Shown: positions 37,599-46,608, counted from the stretch's first letter. The stretch is DNA of 64,000 nucleotides from Defluviitalea saccharophila (GCF_038396635.1 NZ_CP121687.1:1302001-1366000); one strand, 5' to 3'. A program made the numbers and translations. Notes: generated from the letters alone by a model not told the origin.

Positions 37599-40265
37599 TC
37601 ACTTATTGTGATTTGAAGGCTTTTTAAAAGCTTCTATTTGTGCTTTTTCTTCCTGGGTTATTGCATCCGCTAAACGGTTATGATTACCAGGCTGTGAATT
37701 CAAATAGCTTTGTATATACGTTTTATTCGTATTTTCAATCTCCAGTTTTAATTCACTGGCAGATAACAGGCTGCTTCCGGCACCTCTTACGATAATTTGC
37801 TGCAGTCCATCGGATGTGGCTACTATAATATGATATTTTTTGCTGTGGTCATAAGAAAATTTTTCAATATATTGGTCTGCAGTCTGGGCTTCCTTGGTGA
37901 ATACGACATGAATATTATGATAATCCATCATTTCTTCTACATGTCCCTTAACCCTATATGCATCAAATACGACAATAACCTCACATTTCTTAGTTGCTTT
38001 GTAATTGCTTAATATATCCAAAAGTTTTACTCTGGCACTGTCCATATTATCCTCAGCCAGGGATTTAAGCTCGGGCCAGGCATGAATGATATTGTAACCG
38101 TCCACCAAAAGATAGGTTCCCAGCTTTGACTCTTTTGACTTAGGTTTATCTTCACTCCTGGAACTCATTGATTCATAATAACGTTCTACGGAGGATTTTG
38201 TTTTCTTCCAAACAGATTTCTTCCCTTGATTAGACACGGTTTGCCCTAAGATTTGGTCGATTTCCTCTAGACTGATCCATTGACTGTCTGAAGAGGTTTT
38301 AGTTTGAAAATCTTCTTTGAATTCATCCCGTTTTGGCTTAAGATAACTTTCAAGATGCATATATTCTTTTACTTCATCCCATCTGACATAAAAACCTGCC
38401 CCATGGGAACAAAAGATGGAGCCTGTGGGATTTTCTACATCCGCTTCAGAGTCATAGCCTATTTGCCCTATGACTTCTTCCGCATTATGACAAGGCTCAT
38501 ACCCTTTTAATGTACAGAATAATCTTCCAAAGCCTTTCGTATAAGACATTAATTCTTTTTGATAATTTCTCATGGTCACGACCGGAGCGCTGCCTACTAA
38601 AGTAGTCATTTCATCATCGGCCTGCAGGATCTCACTGGTCCCGTACATCTTTTCAATATCCATCATTGCTCGTCCAACCATTTCCCTTGGAACTTCCAGT
38701 TGAAAACTGTAATAGGGTTCAAGCAATATGGAATTGGCTTCTTTTAGCCCCTGACGTACGGCACGATAAGTCGCCTCTCTGAAATCTCCACCCTCCGTAT
38801 GCTTGTTATGGGCACGACCAGATACAAGGGTTATTTTCATATCCGTAATGGCAGAGCCTGTAAGAACACCTTTATGGACTTTTTCTTCTAAATGAGTTAA
38901 AACAAGCCTCTGCCAGTTTCTTGATAAAAGGTCTTCACTGCAATTGGTTGCAAATTGAAGGCCACTGCCCCGCTCCCCAGGTTCCAGCAATAGATGAACC
39001 TCTGCATAGTGTCTTAAGGGTTCAAAATGCCCAACCCCTTCAACCGTATTGGTGATGGTTTCTTTATAAACAATACGACCGTCATCAAAGGATACATCCA
39101 GGTTAAAGCGATCTTTTATGAGACTTTGCAAGATTTCAATTTGAACCTCACCCATGATTTGTGCCTGGATTTCTTGCAGGGTTTCATCCCAAACAATATG
39201 CAGTTCCGGATTCTCTTCCTCTATTTCTTTAAGCTTCGGCATGACTTCCCTCGGTGAATAGCCTTCAGGCAATTTGATCTGATAAAATAATACCGGTTCA
39301 AGAATCGGTTTGCTAAAATTTTGTTCAATCCCTAAGCCTTCTCCGGGTATTGTCTGCGCAAGTCCCGTTACAGCACATACCGTTCCGGCAGAGATTTCTC
39401 CAACCGCTTCAAAATTTTTGCCGGAATAAATACGAATCTGATTGATTTTTTCTTCCCATCCGTCCCCTGATAAAATATCTCTTACTTTTAACTTCCCACC
39501 GGTAAGTTTCATATGGGTCAATCTGTTACCCTGCTCATCCCTGGTGATTTTAAAGACTCTGGCTCCAAAGCTTTCTGGATAAGAAGGTATTAGGGCATAC
39601 TGAATCAGCTTTTCCATAAAATACTCTACACCTTCCAATTTTAATGCAGAGCCGAAAAAGCAAGGGAATACCCTACGGGCTTTAATCGCTTTTTTAATCT
39701 GTTCTATATGGATGTCCCCGTTTTCTAAATAATCTTCTAATAAAGCCTCACCACACATGGCAACTTCTTCATAAAAATCATTTCCGCTATCTTTTTCAAA
39801 AGATACACATCTATCGCTTAGCTGGCTTTTGATGGATTTCATCAATTTATCTTTGTCCGTTCCCATTTGATCCATCTTATTAATGAAGATAAAAATCGGA
39901 ATTTGATACATTTTTAAAAGACGCCAAAGGGTCTTGGTATGACTTTGTACCCCATCGGCACCACTAATCACTAATATGGCATAATCCAAAACCTGAAGGG
40001 TTCGTTCCATTTCCATAGAAAAATCTACATGGCCCGGTGTATCCAGTAATGTGATTTGTGTGGAAAGGATGTTAAAAACAGCTTGCTTAGAAAAAATCGT
40101 AATTCCTCTGGCTTTTTCAAGCGCATCCGTGTCTAAATAGGCATCTTGATTGTCCACTCTGCCCATTTTACCGATTTTACCGCTTAAATACAGTAGGCTT
40201 TCCGATAATGTGGTTTTACCCGCATCTACATTGGCCAATATTCCAATCACTAATTTTTGTGTCAT
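37599..40265 (-). CDS. TetM-like ribosomal GTPase fused to Rae1/YacP-like NYN nuclease domain
   Basis: The protein has about 888 aa from ATG 40265 (AAAGGA upstream). Residues 1-650 follow the TetM/EF-G plan: P-loop GILANVDAGKTTLSESLLYL, switch ARGITIFSKQ, LLDTPGHVDFSMEMERTLQV, NKMD, then domains III-V ending near GFGRLFCTLKGYEPCHN. Residues of about 720-860 are an NYN domain (YLLVDGYNIIHAWPELKSLA, VFDAYRVKGH, TADQYIEKF, VATSDGLQQ) like YacP/Rae1, which cuts mRNA in the ribosomal A site in Bacillus. The fusion recurs in Clostridia and is usually annotated as tetracycline protection. A translation-rescue or mRNA-cleavage factor is a better inference than drug resistance. Confidence 0.9.
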   Translation of the reverse strand: MTQKLVIGILANVDAGKTTLSESLLYLSGKIGKMGRVDNQDAYLDTDALEKARGITIFSKQAVFNILSTQITLLDTPGHVDFSMEMERTLQVLDYAILVISGADGVQSHTKTLWRLLKMYQIPIFIFINKMDQMGTDKDKLMKSIKSQLSDRCVSFEKDSGNDFYEEVAMCGEALLEDYLENGDIHIEQIKKAIKARRVFPCFFGSALKLEGVEYFMEKLIQYALIPSYPESFGARVFKITRDEQGNRLTHMKLTGGKLKVRDILSGDGWEEKINQIRIYSGKNFEAVGEISAGTVCAVTGLAQTIPGEGLGIEQNFSKPILEPVLFYQIKLPEGYSPREVMPKLKEIEEENPELHIVWDETLQEIQAQIMGEVQIEILQSLIKDRFNLDVSFDDGRIVYKETITNTVEGVGHFEPLRHYAEVHLLLEPGERGSGLQFATNCSEDLLSRNWQRLVLTHLEEKVHKGVLTGSAITDMKITLVSGRAHNKHTEGGDFREATYRAVRQGLKEANSILLEPYYSFQLEVPREMVGRAMMDIEKMYGTSEILQADDEMTTLVGSAPVVTMRNYQKELMSYTKGFGRLFCTLKGYEPCHNAEEVIGQIGYDSEADVENPTGSIFCSHGAGFYVRWDEVKEYMHLESYLKPKRDEFKEDFQTKTSSDSQWISLEEIDQILGQTVSNQGKKSVWKKTKSSVERYYESMSSRSEDKPKSKESKLGTYLLVDGYNIIHAWPELKSLAEDNMDSARVKLLDILSNYKATKKCEVIVVFDAYRVKGHVEEMMDYHNIHVVFTKEAQTADQYIEKFSYDHSKKYHIIVATSDGLQQIIVRGAGSSLLSASELKLEIENTNKTYIQSYLNSQPGNHNRLADAITQEEKAQIEAFKKPSNHNK

Positions 40266-40461
40266 ATATTTCAAATCCTTTATTTTTAAGTGTATTGATC
40301 GTCTTATATTATAAAATAAAATTTTAACTTTAAAATTTGCTTAATCCAGTAATAGTATGATACCAGTAAATTTATTATTTTTCAATTTTATTCATCTGCC
40401 ATTCAGTTGTTTTGTATCGGTAGGTTCTCTTTAATTTTCGAAATTTTTGTCGAATTTTGTA

Positions 40462-40488
40462 ACATGTCCATTTGCGATTCATATACTA
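40462..40488 (+). promoter_or_regulatory. Sigma-K-type promoter
   Basis: AC (40462-40463), a 16-nt spacer and CATATACTA (40480-40488) match the AC-N16-CATANNNTA consensus of late mother-cell promoters. The AAAGGAGGTG ribosome binding site of the next gene follows directly. Confidence 0.5.
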
Positions 40489-40509
40489 ATATCAAAGGAG
40501 GTGAAAAAT

Positions 40510-40830
40510 ATGAAAATTAAAAACGCAAATAATTTGGCAGGAACAGGAAGAAAAAAATGCAACGGCAACGGAAATGGCAATAATAACGCTGTACTACCAA
40601 CTAATATTAAAGACGTATTAAAACTTCTCGCTGATGAAGATGTAAAAATCGTATTAAAATCCGGGAAATGTGAAGATATCGAAATACTGAGAGTAAATGG
40701 AAACTTATTGGTGGCAGAAACGGAAGACGATAATACTAAATTTGTTGACATCGATTGTATCTGCGAAGTAATTGCTGAGCCTGAAGACGTCATCGAAGCA
40801 TTATTCAAACAAAATCGTTGCACTTGCTAA
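40510..40830 (+). CDS. Small protein, probable late-sporulation or spore-coat protein
   Basis: The protein has 106 aa from the ATG at 40510 (AAAGGAGGTGAAAAAT upstream; the open frame starts earlier but lacks a ribosome binding site). The N-terminus is Asn/Gly/Lys-rich (RKKCNGNGNGNNNA). The middle (DVLKLLADEDVKIVLKSGKC) and the acidic end with paired Cys (NRCTC) match nothing I can name. The sigma-K-like promoter and composition suggest a coat role; this is inference. Confidence 0.6.
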   Translation: MKIKNANNLAGTGRKKCNGNGNGNNNAVLPTNIKDVLKLLADEDVKIVLKSGKCEDIEILRVNGNLLVAETEDDNTKFVDIDCICEVIAEPEDVIEALFKQNRCTC

Positions 40831-40846
40831 TCTTTGATTATCATAA

Positions 40847-40871
40847 AGGACGGTTCCATAGAAACCGTCCT
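40847..40871 (+). terminator. Terminator
   Basis: A 9-bp stem (AGGACGGTT, AACCGTCCT) is followed by CTTTT, 17 bp after the 106-aa gene. Confidence 0.85.
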
Positions 40872-40917
40872 CTTTTGTTAATATGATATTGATTTTTATT
40901 ACCTATATCGACATAAT

Positions 40918-41283
40918 TTATTTCCTCGTCCATATATATGCTGAAACAGTACCTGCAATGAATAAAAGAAGCCCTTTTATTAAAAACTGATCCACTACAA
41001 CTAAGACACAAAATCCTATCGTTATCCAAATCAAAAATATTGCTTTCTTTTTTGCATGAATGGGAATCCCTTTACCTGAAACATAGTCTTTCACATAAGG
41101 GCCTAAATATTTATTCCTCAGGATAGTTTCATATAATTTTCTGCTGCTTTTTATATAACACCCAAGGGATAGAAGTAAAAAAGGCGTAGTAGGCAGTATA
41201 GGCAATACAATACCTAATATGCCTAATCCAAGACTGACAGTCCCAAGTGTGACCAATATGACTTTTTTGATTGCTACCTCCAT
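40918..41283 (-). CDS. DUF454 (YbaN) membrane protein
   Basis: The protein has 121 aa and three to four hydrophobic segments. LGILGIVLPILPTTPFLLLS and YLGPYVKDYVSGKGIPIHAK are DUF454 motifs. It is an inner membrane protein of unknown role. It lies 308 bp below the thi operon and shares its strand, but the thi terminator separates them. Confidence 0.87.
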   Translation of the reverse strand: MEVAIKKVILVTLGTVSLGLGILGIVLPILPTTPFLLLSLGCYIKSSRKLYETILRNKYLGPYVKDYVSGKGIPIHAKKKAIFLIWITIGFCVLVVVDQFLIKGLLLFIAGTVSAYIWTRK

Positions 41284-41547
41284 ACCGACTACTGCTCCTT
41301 TGATTGAATTTTTGCTACGTTTTTATCAATAGTTCTCCTGTTTTGAACCCTCCTCTTTCCCTAGCTATTTCTAAAATAATTTATTTCTTTTTTCATAGCC
41401 CCATCATCCTTTCTAAAGCTTATGTATTGAAAAATATGTATTCTTATATGCTTGATAATATTGCTAATTGATAATTAATATCATATATGTACAATAGCAT
41501 TTTTTACTATGCTAATCTGTGATTCCCATCACAAAAATTGCAAGAAA
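41284..41547. other. Intergenic region between the thi terminator and the DUF454 gene
   Basis: The region is AT-rich with no open frame above a few codons. It should hold the promoter of the DUF454 gene; no clear element is seen. Confidence 0.5.
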
Positions 41548-41572
41548 AAAGAGAAATCTCTGATTTCTCTTT
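41548..41572 (-). terminator. Terminator of the thi operon
   Basis: An 11-bp perfect stem (AAAGAGAAATC, GATTTCTCTTT) with a 3-nt loop is followed by six T residues on the minus strand, 20 bp after thiE. Confidence 0.9.
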
Positions 41573-41591
41573 ATGTCTAACCTTCCTCTAT

Positions 41592-42212
41592 TTAAATTTT
41601 ACACAAAAGATTCATGGCTGCTGATTGGATATCCTTTTTCCCAAGAATTGCAGATACGACTGCTATACCATCTATATTGGTGCTTTTTAATAAGTATACA
41701 TTACTCTCATTGATACCTCCTATGGCAACAACAGGAATGGATACGCTCTTTTTTATTTCTGTTAGCCGCTCTATTGAGACGGCTCTTGTATTTTGTTTCG
41801 TGTTGGTTGGAAACAATGCACCTACCCCTATGTAATCCGCACCATCCACTTCTGCCTTTTTTGCTTCCTCTACCGTCGCTGCTGAAACACCTATGATTTT
41901 GTTTTCACCTATAATTTCCCTTGCAATTGAGCAAGGCAAATCTCTTTGTCCTAAATGGACCCCTTCGGCATCGACTGCTAAGGCAATATCCAATCGGTCA
42001 TTAATTATAAGAGGGATATTATACTGAGTGGTTATTTCTTTTAATTTAAGGGCTGTTTTATAAAATTCCAAAGAACTTATATCTTTTTCCCTAAGCTGAA
42101 CGATCTTCACGCCTCCCTCTATAGCCTCTGCTACCGCCGTTTCCAAGCTTTTTTCTATTAATATATTTCTATCTGTCACAAGATATAGTTTATAATTTAT
42201 ATTATACTTCAT
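41592..42212 (-). CDS. thiE: Thiamine-phosphate synthase
   Basis: The protein has 206 aa. YLVTDRN, VKIVQLREKDISSLEFY, INDRLDIALAVDAEGVHLGQ and GADYIGVGALFPTNTK are the conserved active-site segments. It joins hydroxymethylpyrimidine diphosphate and thiazole phosphate into thiamine phosphate. It overlaps thiM by 11 bp and is the last gene of the operon. It is of normal length. Confidence 0.95.
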   Translation of the reverse strand: MKYNINYKLYLVTDRNILIEKSLETAVAEAIEGGVKIVQLREKDISSLEFYKTALKLKEITTQYNIPLIINDRLDIALAVDAEGVHLGQRDLPCSIAREIIGENKIIGVSAATVEEAKKAEVDGADYIGVGALFPTNTKQNTRAVSIERLTEIKKSVSIPVVAIGGINESNVYLLKSTNIDGIAVVSAILGKKDIQSAAMNLLCKI

Positions 42213-43035
42213 AAATTTTTCCCCACTTTAAGATATCTTTCACAGATAAATGATAAATAACGTCCAGTATTTTTACTTTCAGACTTCCTGTGCCCTCATC
42301 TTTATCTAAACGATTATATCCTATTTCTCCTGCTATCCCCATGGTTGCTACCCCTGCAAGAGCTCCATCAATAGAATTAGTTTCTGCTCCTAAATAAGAA
42401 CCAATAAGAGAAGTACACATACACCCTGTGCCAGTAATTCTGGATAACATTTCATGTCCATTTTTAACGATGTATAGTCTCTTTCCATCCGTAATAATAT
42501 CCATTTTCCCGGTAATAGAAACTACGGTATGAAATTGGTTGGCAAAATCCATGGCAAAGACTTTTAAATAAGAAGGCACGTCTTCATCGCCTGAAAGGTT
42601 TTCTGAGGAATCAACGCCCTTTGTTTGTATGTCGATTCCGTATAATGCTTTTATCTCCGATAAATTGCCTCTTACAACTGCTACTTCTATTGTATCTATT
42701 ATTTCTCTGGCAATCTTTGTTCTATAAGGAGTCGCCCCAGCTCCAACCGGGTCCAATATAACGGGAATATTGAGTTCGTTGGCTCTCTTTCCAGCTTCTA
42801 TCATCGATTCTACAGTTCTGCTATCTAACGTTCCTAGATTAATGACTAGAGAGTTTGCATGAGAAACCATATCTCTAACCTCACAAATATCAGCTGCCAT
42901 AACAGGAGAAGCTCCGATAGCTAAAGTAATATTGGCGCAATCATTGGCCGTCACATAATTTGTAATATGATGTACCAAGGGCTTTAGCTTTCTTACGCTC
43001 TGTAGTGCTCTTGAGATTTTATAACAAGCTTCCAA
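42202..43035 (-). CDS. thiM: Hydroxyethylthiazole kinase
   Basis: The protein has about 277 aa. PLVHHITNYVTANDCANITL, VILDPVGAGATPYRT, VVRGNLSEIKAL and GTGCMCTSLIGSYLG (ATP/anion hole) are ThiM motifs. It phosphorylates salvaged thiazole alcohol. The frame is open to an ATG at 43053, but a GGAGGTGG sits inside that extension and points to TTG at 43035 as the start. It overlaps the cytX remnant upstream and thiE downstream. Confidence 0.93.
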   Translation of the reverse strand: MEACYKISRALQSVRKLKPLVHHITNYVTANDCANITLAIGASPVMAADICEVRDMVSHANSLVINLGTLDSRTVESMIEAGKRANELNIPVILDPVGAGATPYRTKIAREIIDTIEVAVVRGNLSEIKALYGIDIQTKGVDSSENLSGDEDVPSYLKVFAMDFANQFHTVVSITGKMDIITDGKRLYIVKNGHEMLSRITGTGCMCTSLIGSYLGAETNSIDGALAGVATMGIAGEIGYNRLDKDEGTGSLKVKILDVIYHLSVKDILKWGKIYEV

Positions 43036-43268
43036 TTCGAAATCCACCTCCATGTTATGGTATAAATAAGCCCTGTTATGAGCATCGCTGGCACAGTTGC
43101 TCCAAGTATAAAGTCATATTTTATAAACTGGTAATAAATGATTATGCCAATAACCCATACAAGAACGGCGCCCCAGTTGATTAAAATATTTGAACTTACT
43201 TCTGACTTTTTAACAATAAAATAATCTGAAATAACGACCAGTCCCATTCTTTCTTCATTTTTAATCAT
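42993..43268 (-). pseudogene. cytX: Probable C-terminal remnant of a CytX-type hydroxymethylpyrimidine transporter
   Basis: The frame has 91 codons. VVISDYFIVKKSEVS, NWGAVLVWVIGIIIYYQFI and LGATVPAMLITGLIYTITW resemble the last loop and two last helices of NCS1-family CytX, which is normally above 350 aa and sits in thi operons. The start overlaps the thiD stop (ATGATTAA) and the end overlaps thiM. The upstream nine or ten helices are missing, as after an internal deletion. It could still be made as a small membrane protein. Confidence 0.5.
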
Positions 43269-44085
43269 TGATTAAGCCACCTTTTTTATATAGTTCATAG
43301 AAATGATGTGTGGGTCCCACGCCTTGTCCAATCTCTAAAGAATGCTCTATGGCTGTCGTAATATATCTCTTTGCATTGCTTACAGCATCTTTTATGCTGT
43401 ATCCAAGAGCTAAATTGGAAGCTATGGCTGAGGATAGGGTACACCCCGTTCCATGGGTATTTTTAGTGTTGATTCTCTCAGAGTAAAATCTTGTTATCTC
43501 CTGTCCGTCGTAAAGAACATCTATCGCTTCTCCACTCATATGGCCTCCCTTTATAAGCACGTTTTTAGGCCCTAGTCTGTAGATTTCTTTTGCTGCTTGT
43601 TCCATGTCTTCAATGGTTTTTATTGCAATATCTTCTGATGTTACTGCATTTAACATCTCTTCAGCTTCAGGAATATTGGGCGTAATGACAAAAGCCTTAG
43701 GAAGAAGCTCTTTAATTAAACTCTGCTTTGATTCCGGCTGAAGTAATGAATATCCACTCTTTGATATCATGACAGGATCTAAAACAATATTCCCTGGATT
43801 ATATTTTTCCAACTGTCTTGCTATAGCATAAATGGTTGAAGGTTTTGAAACCATGCCTATTTTGACCGCATCTACTTCTATATCTGTAAAAATGGCATCT
43901 ATTTGTGCTTTTATGATGTCCTCGTCTATATCTTGAACAGCAAAGACTCCTTGAGTGTTTTGAGCAGTTACAGCTGTTATGATGCTCATACCATATACAC
44001 CATGGGCACTAAAAGTTTTTAAATCCGCTTGTATCCCTGCTCCGCCGCAGCTGTCCGAACCTGCTATGGTCAATACTTTTTTCAT
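43261..44085 (-). CDS. thiD: Hydroxymethylpyrimidine/phosphomethylpyrimidine kinase
   Basis: The protein has 274 aa. VLTIAGSDSCGGAGIQADLK, VKIGMVSKPSTIYAIARQLE, VLDPVMISKSGYSLL and NTHGTGCTLSSAIASNLALG are ThiD signatures. It phosphorylates the pyrimidine moiety twice. AAGGAGGATAAAA precedes the ATG, 11 bp after thiW. Confidence 0.95.
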   Translation of the reverse strand: MKKVLTIAGSDSCGGAGIQADLKTFSAHGVYGMSIITAVTAQNTQGVFAVQDIDEDIIKAQIDAIFTDIEVDAVKIGMVSKPSTIYAIARQLEKYNPGNIVLDPVMISKSGYSLLQPESKQSLIKELLPKAFVITPNIPEAEEMLNAVTSEDIAIKTIEDMEQAAKEIYRLGPKNVLIKGGHMSGEAIDVLYDGQEITRFYSERINTKNTHGTGCTLSSAIASNLALGYSIKDAVSNAKRYITTAIEHSLEIGQGVGPTHHFYELYKKGGLIND

Positions 44086-44096
44086 TTTTATCCTCC

Positions 44097-44591
44097 TTAA
44101 AGTTGTTTTTTAACAGAAGTTATCTTAGAAAAATCTAAAGCCTTAATAATGGCATAAGATATAATACTACCCCCTATGGTGCTTACTAAGAATGGCGGTA
44201 CGAAAAATAGGGCTGTAACATCGCTGCCTATGATGAATTTAGCGATTGGATACGCCAGCAATCCCCCAAGGATTCCTGTACCAAACACTTCTCCTATAAC
44301 TGCTAAAATCGGTTTATTGGTTTTCTTGTATAAAATCCCTGCAAGGAATGCGCCTACCATACTTCCGGGAAAGGCCAGTAGAGTTCCTGTTCCTAAAATA
44401 TTTCTTAATAAGGAAATACCAAAGGCCACCCCTACTCCATATCCAGGCCCAATCACCACAGCCGTTAGAACATTTATGGTATGCTGAACCGGAAAACACT
44501 TTGATGCACCTATAGGAATGAAAATCACATTCCCTGCAATCACCCCTATAGCAATAAATAAAGCTGCCAAAGTAATCTTTTTTGTTTTCAT
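44097..44591 (-). CDS. thiW: ThiW, ECF-type transporter substrate-binding subunit for thiazole
   Basis: The protein has 164 aa and about five membrane segments. LAALFIAIGVIAGNVIFIPI, GASKCFPVQHTINVLTAVVI and LRNILGTGTLLAFPGSMVGA are ThiW motifs. It is thought to import hydroxyethylthiazole with a shared energizing module located elsewhere. The ribosome binding site AAGGAGGATAAC is intact, but the IS element ends 23 bp upstream of the ATG, so the gene is cut off from its riboswitch leader. Confidence 0.92.
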   Translation of the reverse strand: MKTKKITLAALFIAIGVIAGNVIFIPIGASKCFPVQHTINVLTAVVIGPGYGVGVAFGISLLRNILGTGTLLAFPGSMVGAFLAGILYKKTNKPILAVIGEVFGTGILGGLLAYPIAKFIIGSDVTALFFVPPFLVSTIGGSIISYAIIKALDFSKITSVKKQL

Positions 44592-44606
44592 TGTTATCCT
44601 CCTTGT

Positions 44607-44614
44607 ATCTTTAT
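44607..44614. repeat. Target-site duplication, left copy
   Basis: ATCTTTAT directly borders the left end of the IS element; an identical copy borders the right end. Confidence 0.95.
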
Positions 44615-46501
44615 GGTAGTGTCAAGTATGACACCCCGTTGTTTGTTACAACTTCTTTATATATCAAGGGTTACAGAGTTTTTTTAAATAAAAAAACAAT
44701 GACCCCCTGTTTTCTGTTATAATTGAGTCTCCTACAACACCAAAAAAACAGAATAGAAAGGTCATTGTTATGGACTCAATTATAACTTACTTACTACTAT
44801 ATATTCAATACTTGCATAAACAAATTTTTGATTTATTATTATTTATCTCAAAGCATATCCCTCTTAAACAGTGGGCTTTCGATGATTCTAATAGCCCTGA
44901 TTACCAAAAATTTAAAACTGACAAACTTCCCATTATCCGGAAGTTTGAAAAACAGGACTTTCATTTCCTTCTTGATTACTATCAATGGAAGTATGGTAAA
45001 GTTTTAAAGCCTGTTCGTACTCAAAAGAATAAACCTAGAACAGTTCCCGAAGATACTGTTTGCCCTCTTTGCAATGCTCCTCATCAGTATCTCTACGATA
45101 ATAATGGCGGTAAAGGTCAGTTTCAGTGCAAGATTTGTGGCCAGACATTTGTAACCGGTGAAATAGTTAAAACACCGATCACTTTTGTATGTCCTTATTG
45201 TGGACATTCACTTACTCCTAAGAAAGATCGGAAACACTTCCGTGTTCACAAGTGTGTAAACAAGAACTGTTCCTATTACACTGCTAATCTTAAGAAGCTG
45301 CCTAAAGACTTAAGTCCTTCAAAAAAGCATAATTATAAACTTCACTACATCTACCGTGAATTCACTCTAGATTTCTTTGACATGGATTTAAACCCTTTAC
45401 CGTCTTGGGCTACTTCCTTTAAATTCAAGAAACAATCAGCTCATATCATGGGGCTTTGCCTTACTTATCATGTTAATCTTGGACTTTCACTTCGAAAAAC
45501 TGCTCAAGCTTTAAGAGATATCCATGGTGTCTCTATTTCTCATACCATGGTTGCTAATTATGCACGTACTGCCGCTGTGCTTATTAAACCTTTTGTGGAT
45601 ACCTACGACTATAAACCTTCTTCTACCCTTGCTGCAGATGAGACTTATATCAAGGTAAAAGGCATCAAGGGATATATTTGGTTTATAATGGATGCTGTTT
45701 CCAAGTCCATTCTCGGTTATCAGGTTTCTGATAATCGTGGTGTTGGGCCTTGTATTTTAGCTATGCGTATGGCTCTTAATAACTTTAAGAATGGTCTTCC
45801 AAAAGCTTTTAAGTTTATTGCTGATGGTTACAGCGCCTATCCTTTAGCTGCTCAGCAGTTTGCTTTAAAGGAACAAAAGTTTTTTGATATTACTCAAGTT
45901 ATTGGGCTATCCAATGATGATGCTGTATCGAAAAAATTTCGTCCTTTTAAACAGATGATCGAACGACTGAATCGTACCTTTAAAGCTTCCTATCGAGTTA
46001 CTTGTGGTTATGGTAGTGAAGATGGTGCAGCCTATGGCGTTAGTCTGTGGGTTGCCTACTATAACTTCCTTCGTCCCCATGATTTATACAGCTGGAAACG
46101 TCCTTTAAATGAAGTAGCCTTACTTCAAAATGCAAGTAATATGCCTGGCAAATGGCAGTTGCTTCTCTTTCTTGGTCAGCAGACCATTCTACAGATGCAG
46201 AAGTCTCAATCGAGCTAGGGCTATCTGTTTTTAGATTCTTAAGCCCGAGGAAACTTTTTAGCCATCCCGAAGGGACTTGCCCTTTATGGGGTAAGGAAAA
46301 CAATGCTACAATGCTGTGAGTACGACGGTAAAATCTATCTGTTTTTGAGTTCCATCGCCGTCGGTACTATATTCAGAGCATTGTTTTCTGCGCCATCAAG
46401 GGTGGCGGAAGCTAACCATCAACTACAACTTGAGCTTTTAAAACTTCCAGATGAAGTGATTTTTTTATATCTCACTTTTTCATAAGCTACTTTACACTAC
46501 C
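44615..46501. mobile_element. IS6-like insertion sequence
   Basis: The element is 1887 bp long and bounded by inverted repeats GGTAGTGT(C/A)AAGTA (13 of 14 identical) with perfect 8-bp target duplications. Ends starting with GG and 8-bp duplications are typical of IS6 elements. It carries one transposase on the plus strand; about 280 bp of non-coding sequence follows it. The perfect duplications imply a fairly recent insertion. The ISL3 family shares end type and duplication length but has a different transposase. Confidence 0.92.
44770..46218 (+). CDS. IS6-like DDE transposase with N-terminal zinc-ribbon extension
   Basis: The protein has 482 aa. Two Cys clusters (CPLCNAPHQYLYDNN with CKICGQTF, and VCPYCGHSLTPKKDRKHF with CVNKNCSYY) form an N-terminal zinc-ribbon pair. 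The catalytic core runs from about 275: LAADETYIKVKGIKGYIWFI (first Asp), FKFIADGYSAYPLAAQQFAL (second Asp), then QMIERLNRTFKASYRVTCGY (Glu). Classical IS6 transposases are about 230 aa, so this one is double length because of the N-terminal half. AGAAAGG precedes the ATG. Confidence 0.88.
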   Translation: MDSIITYLLLYIQYLHKQIFDLLLFISKHIPLKQWAFDDSNSPDYQKFKTDKLPIIRKFEKQDFHFLLDYYQWKYGKVLKPVRTQKNKPRTVPEDTVCPLCNAPHQYLYDNNGGKGQFQCKICGQTFVTGEIVKTPITFVCPYCGHSLTPKKDRKHFRVHKCVNKNCSYYTANLKKLPKDLSPSKKHNYKLHYIYREFTLDFFDMDLNPLPSWATSFKFKKQSAHIMGLCLTYHVNLGLSLRKTAQALRDIHGVSISHTMVANYARTAAVLIKPFVDTYDYKPSSTLAADETYIKVKGIKGYIWFIMDAVSKSILGYQVSDNRGVGPCILAMRMALNNFKNGLPKAFKFIADGYSAYPLAAQQFALKEQKFFDITQVIGLSNDDAVSKKFRPFKQMIERLNRTFKASYRVTCGYGSEDGAAYGVSLWVAYYNFLRPHDLYSWKRPLNEVALLQNASNMPGKWQLLLFLGQQTILQMQKSQSS

Positions 46502-46509
46502 ATCTTTAT
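46502..46509. repeat. Target-site duplication, right copy
   Basis: ATCTTTAT follows the right inverted repeat, identical to 44607-44614. Confidence 0.95.
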
Positions 46510-46520
46510 TTTTATACATA

Positions 46521-46549
46521 AAAAAACACAAGTCGCAGGACTTGTGTTT
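46521..46549 (-). terminator. Attenuator terminator of the TPP riboswitch
   Basis: An 11-bp perfect stem (AAACACAAGTC, GACTTGTGTTT) with a GCAG loop is followed by six T residues on the minus strand, 60 bp after the aptamer. It is the expression platform that stops transcription when thiamine diphosphate is bound. Confidence 0.9.
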
Positions 46550-46608
46550 TAGATTTCTTATCATTATAAATATCGTACAATGATACTTTTGTACAATACC
46601 CAAGCATC

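Noticed and set aside
37599-40265. Simple acquired tetracycline resistance gene
   Set aside because: The C-terminal NYN domain and lack of mobile context argue for a chromosomal translation factor.
46303-46485. Second coding frame in the IS element (60 codons)
   Set aside because: No ribosome binding site and no family resemblance; probably the non-coding right arm of the element.
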